Shown: in pieces, positions 59,605-64,000 of the stretch
How the letters are laid out: every line of letters begins with the position of its first letter
How positions within the stretch are numbered: position 1 is the stretch's first letter
Assembly (NCBI GenBank): GCA_028023455.1
Contig: JAQFVV010000181.1
Coordinates: forward strand, 74,501-138,500
Source of the DNA: Epiperipatus broadwayi
Taxonomy: Eukaryota > Onychophora > Udeonychophora > Euonychophora > Peripatidae
DNA: 64,000 nt
Reading direction: 5' to 3'
Notes under the pieces: generated by a model
What the model saw: only the letters and a program-made list of their open reading frames with translations
What the model was told of the DNA's origin: nothing
Database searches by the model: none
Translations under genes and position numbers: made by a program

Positions 59605-61686
59605 ACTTATTACAGTAGATTATTAAAATTATTTAAGATGTCTTCTAAACAGATATTATTAATTACAATGTCCCAAGAATATGCGTCTCAACTTTTTTAA
59701 AGCATGGTTGATATTTAAAAAAAATAAAAACACACGCACATAAAAACGAATTTGGAAAAAAAATACACAGTATAAATATACATGATACTAATTACAATAA
59801 AACAAAGGATTTAAAAATATTATTAATGCAACAGTAATTTTTATTTTGGTAACTAAACTATCAATATTGTACCTAATAAGGATAATAATTTTTAATATAG
59901 GTAAACACGTGTGTGTGTGTACGAGTATTTGTGTCTTAAAATATAATAAATTTAAAAAGATAAAATCGTAAAATGCTTAAATAGGTTTATTCTTAGTGTT
60001 AAATGAAACGAGTTTATTATTAATTAAAAATGAAAACTTTAAAAATAAATAAAATAAAAAATCATTTAATTTAATATTTAGTATTATAAGTTATTTTAAT
60101 TGTAAAATAAATTATCTTATTGATAATTGATGTCGTACAGTATTTTAATATTCAAAATAATATTAAATATCATTCTTAAATAATTATTTCTGCAAATTTG
60201 GTGCTTTAAACTTTTAAAACTTTTAAATCTTGCCTGCTTCCAATCTTCTCTAGTAATGAGAGCCAAATTTTCCCATACAAATAAAAAAAAAAAGAAGTAT
60301 TTTCGGTAAAAAAACTATGATACTTCTGAATTCATGTCAATAACTTATAAATATCACCACTTGTCAAAATTTGTTTAGTCTTCTTTAATTACAGTATGTT
60401 GAAAAATTGCATCAGATTTAAACTTAGAATTAGCCATTTTGTTATCTTTCACCGATAGCATGTCTTAGTAGAGTCCAGCTCAACATTTGCCTCTTAAAGG
60501 CAAATATTTTCTCAATGTGATCCTAAATGGAGATATTAAATTATTAACAATGTTTATAATTCAGTAATGTATTTAAAAGAAAAAAAATAACATTCTGATT
60601 CAACATGTGAATTTTTAAACTGCCTATAGAATGCTACAATTTGTGATAATACTGGAATAATTATTTGTCCCTTCCTAAAGATTAAAATTGCCTGATTGAA
60701 ATTATATTTACTACATTAATGTAATGTTTCTTCTGAATAGTATTAAATTCATGGAAATATCCGGATTAACATAATGTTTCATTTTATATTTGTGAAAATT
60801 ACCTAAAACAGTAAATGAGTATTATAAAATGAAATCAAATTGATGGATTAATGAATAGTTTGGTTTAATATTTATGAAAATGACCTGAACTCTAGCTGAA
60901 TAATATAAAATTGATATGAGATAATGGATTGATGAATCTCTGCAGATTATAGTGGTGAAAAACTACTTAATGCCATATTCTAGGAAAACTAATTTATGGA
61001 GTAGTATTTTATTTGATATCAAATACACTTTTACTTCCCATTGATATGTAAACAAGCACACACTTATAAATAAAGTTTTAATGGAGAAGATATAAGTTTA
61101 TTAATATTAATAATAGGCTTAATATTTTCAAGGATCCATGCCTCATAATCCTACTACAAAGCATACAGTAATCCAAAACATAATAGATTTATATTCTTCA
61201 GTGTTATATCTATATAAATATGCCTGGAAATATAATTTATGAAAGCCAGCTCTTAAAGAATTAATTGCAGTGTCACTATCTAAAGGAATATGAATAAATC
61301 ATTTGTAACATGTTGAATGCTTTTGGAAAGTTAATATTAGTGACGTTGTGCTATAAAAAAGCTAAGCCTTCAAAATTAATTATGCCCTTATAGGAAATGT
61401 GTTAAATTTATCTTAATGGAAATTTGTTATATTAAAAAACACTGAGTGTGTCTGTATAAAGTTGCTTGTACATTTATTTAATAACTGTGGATTAAATTTT
61501 TTTTATCATATAGTTAGTTAATTTGTGTAAAGATTTTGTTATTATGATTTAATAAAAGTTCCCCAAGAAGGAAATATTATAAGGAAGATACTGGTAATAC
61601 ATTGTATTTATAAATGAAATCAGATATAAATGTGTGCTTGTAATTCTATTATGCATTAGAGATCAGTTGTGTTAAACTTTAAGCTA
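59605..61686. other. AT-rich DNA, nothing recognised
   Basis: No features seen. Confidence 0.5.
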
Positions 61687-61966
61687 AGATCATCATCAAT
61701 CATTATCAATTCACTGCAGGATGAAGGTCTTTCCAAGTTCAATCCATCTTCTCTGATCTTTAACTTCTCTTCTCCACATCACCCCTGCACACTTTCTTAT
61801 TTTATTCATCCATCTCACATGTGGTCTCTTTCTGGGTCTTTTACAATCTCTTGGAATCCAGTTTAAGATTTCAATTGTTCATCTACTATCATCACTTCTA
61901 GCAATATGTCCAGCCCAACTACACTTCAATCTTTTAATTTTTTCAATGATGTCAGCAACACCTGTT
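61687..61966 (-). pseudogene. RTE LINE 3' fragment, second minus copy
   Basis: Same extent as the copy at 57.6 kb and slightly closer to the 25-kb remnant (minus strand: GHIARSDDSRW-like, RDCKRPRKRPHVRWMNKIRK-like). It begins on the plus strand with gatcatcatcaatcattatc, the reversed 3' tail. The plus-strand frame 61669-61866 is a shadow. Confidence 0.8.
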
Positions 61967-63443
61967 TATATGTTAAATCCATGTTGATAGTTAAACCCTC
62001 ATGTTTTATTGGGTCTGTAAATCAACTTTGTATTTTCTTAATAAAAGGTAACTAGAACAAACAGTTAAATAGTTATAACATAATCCTTATTTGGCTCAAT
62101 ATATTATATTCTCATGCCATTGCTAATCATAAATATTAGTATTTAGTTGAGTTTGACTCCTAACATTATGGGGTTTACTAGAAAACAGACTGTGATAATT
62201 TCTACGAGACCACCCTTTTTCAAATGCTGACCTGTCATGTATACAGGTACATTTAATATTCTTATATTATTGATGAAGTGTTTGTCCTAAAATGGACTCA
62301 ATCTATTCTAGTGTTATGATATAGTCAGCACCGCGATTCTTGTTTAATATTTTTATATTTGCCCATTTTAAATCTGTAAGACATAATACCATGATTTCTA
62401 AATCCATCTCGTATTTTCGTTTATATTATAAGTTAGGTAATGTCATTTTAAAGCTTATTTAAGCTACCCGCCCTCTCATTGAGACACTGTTTGAGTGCAC
62501 TAACAAATAATGCTAAATAAATCTTTTCCAGTGAGAAAAGAATAGAATAAAGTACAAATAACTTTTCTGTTTGAACATTTTAAGGTCTAATGACTATTGA
62601 AGTGAATAATGTAAATTATAAAATAGTTTTGTACTTGGTTCAAGTGAACCATACCATAATAAATTGATGTAACTTACATCCCATTTATCTGTTTTAAGGT
62701 CATTTATTTTTCATAAAAATAATCATAGCGTCCAAGTTATAATATGGTAAAAGTGGTATCTACTGTTAGCATATTAGGCCGCATCTTTTGACTATATGTA
62801 CATTTTTTTATCATCGTATCCAATTGCAGATTTGCATATTATTTAATCATTAACTTATGTGCTATTATTATGTAACTCCTTCAATACGCAAATCAACATT
62901 TATAATCATGTGAAACCCATAAACTCTATTAGTGTTTTATATATAAATAGATTCACAACTGCTTGTTAAATTAAATATATGTTTATTCATTTTTCTAATT
63001 AATACTAATAAATTATTAACTATATAATTATTACTTAAGTCTGCTTTGCCTCATAATTTTATGCATACACATCATTAAATAGATTGTGTTATATATAGCT
63101 CATTTCCATTGATAGGCCAACTTAGATATATAAATAAATTTTATAAAAAATCTAATTATAATCTTAAGCTATTTCATTCTGTTGGAGGCTGGGGTTCGAA
63201 ACCTAGTAGTATTATAATTCCTGGTAAATCTCTTGTTTCTCTGCTGTTGCTCTGGGATGGGTATGAATAAAATTTCATTTGTTATCATTAGAAATGTTGT
63301 TCGTAATGTTATAGATCTGGAAAATAGGCAAGAGGGCAGAGTTCATGATTGTTCCTAACTTATGTCTCTTGCACATGATTGGATTTGAGGTACTTTTGCC
63401 TAGATGCTAGCTCTTTTTAGATGAACATACAATTCTGCCTGGT

Positions 63444-63446
<3 letters not shown>
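61967..63446. other. AT-rich DNA, nothing recognised
   Basis: No features seen. Confidence 0.5.
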
Positions 63447-63495
<49 letters not shown>

Positions 63496-63591
63496 TGCAT
63501 ATATAAAAGACATATTTTTCAGATTCATCCATGTTAAAAAATTTAAATATTGGTATATCAATATTTTAATTTTTTGAACCTGCAAAATATG

Positions 63592-63628
<37 letters not shown>

Positions 63629-63650
63629 TGTGTGTGTGTGTGTGTGTAAT
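63447..63650. repeat. (AT)n tracts flanking a mini family C fold-back
   Basis: AT runs at 63447-63491 and 63594-63627 (the latter followed by TG units) enclose 63505-63592. That segment carries gacatatttttcagattcat.. and, inverted, gaacctgcaaaatatgtc, the outer end of family C with most of the interior lost. Confidence 0.7.
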
Positions 63651-63760
63651 ATTGGGGAAGGGAATTACTCTTCACATATGCACTAGAAAATTGCATGTAC
63701 TCTCCTGTCATGAGAGAGTGTATGTCAATTTTGTGAAGTGTAATTCCCTTCTATAATTGT
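63651..63760. repeat. Small inverted repeat
   Basis: gggaagggaattactcttcac (63653-63673) faces gtgaagtgtaattccctt (63734-63751), with ctcctgtcatgagagag hairpin-like sequence between. No coding content. Confidence 0.5.
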
Positions 63761-63869
63761 ACACACATTTATCTATATATGCTATATGTTTTTTTAATTA
63801 TAGTTTTAGAAATGACTGAGATATCTCTGCTCTATAAACCTAATATCAGTTATTTAAAAATAATAAACA

Positions 63870-64000
63870 CTCCCATACTTCCCAATTCTTGTTAAATTCA
63901 CTTAAATAAAGATATAATAAAAGACAAATGACTCCAAGATGCATTTCATGCTGAACCAGCACTCATCAGTTGGCCCAGGTCACTATCTCTCATATATATA
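63870..64000. repeat. Family G half copy joined to a family X fragment
   Basis: 63870-63933 matches the left arm at 46613-46674 (tcccatacttcccaattctt, aaagacaaatgac). From about 63948 the sequence changes to ctgaaccagcactcatcagt, as in the family X copies at 22.4 and 22.9 kb. The window cuts the element. Confidence 0.7.

Noticed and set aside
61669-61866. 65-codon plus-strand frame
   Set aside because: Antisense to an RTE 3' fragment.

Overview
The window is very AT-rich, repeat-dense eukaryotic DNA, roughly three quarters A+T by eye. It carries class-II-tRNA-derived SINEs, RTE, Tx1/L1-like and Jockey/CR1-like LINEs, Penelope-like elements, an LTR element, fold-back elements and long TTA, TAG and GATA microsatellites. 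It contains one convincing host coding exon, for a cyclic-nucleotide-gated (CNG) cation channel of the beta-subunit type. An invertebrate animal is the best reading. A weak ZAD-like zinc-finger fragment would favour an arthropod, but the phylum cannot be fixed from this sequence. Most long open frames here are microsatellite translations or chance ORFs.

Layout. 1-8 kb: a pure GATA array, a head-to-head pair of Penelope-like element (PLE) 3' ends lying directly against the CNG-channel exon (3218-3377/3381), and a second, unrelated head-to-head PLE pair at 4.6-4.9 kb. 8-14 kb: two SINEs, TTA arrays and several long inverted repeats. 14-22 kb: a cluster of non-LTR retrotransposons, namely a 5'-truncated minus-strand RT fragment bounded by AAT arrays and a plus-strand endonuclease plus RT element bounded by TAG arrays. 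The latter is followed by a second truncated copy of its own 3' end inside the same TAG array. 22-27 kb: a tRNA-related interspersed repeat in inverted copies and an RTE-type LINE remnant. 27-37 kb: mostly AT-rich DNA without recognisable genes, with one SINE having perfect target-site duplications at 33.4 kb. 37-38.3 kb: a PLE with an open GIY-YIG endonuclease frame and hammerhead-like 3' motifs. 40-49 kb: a fold-back family, an acidic/basic low-complexity candidate exon (minus strand, 43.0-43.8 kb) and a decayed PLE at 45 kb. 50.5-56.8 kb: one LTR retrotransposon with 1.7-kb LTRs whose internal region holds a degenerate gag and no visible pol. 57-64 kb: two RTE 3' fragments, a 69-bp-arm fold-back and simple repeats.

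The recognisable genes do not form a pathway; the region reads as intron or intergenic DNA built by successive retroelement insertions. The points that stand out are the repeated head-to-head arrangement of PLE 3' ends in three families, hammerhead-like cores in two of these, the TAG-microsatellite association of the Tx1/L1-like element, and the gag-only LTR element.
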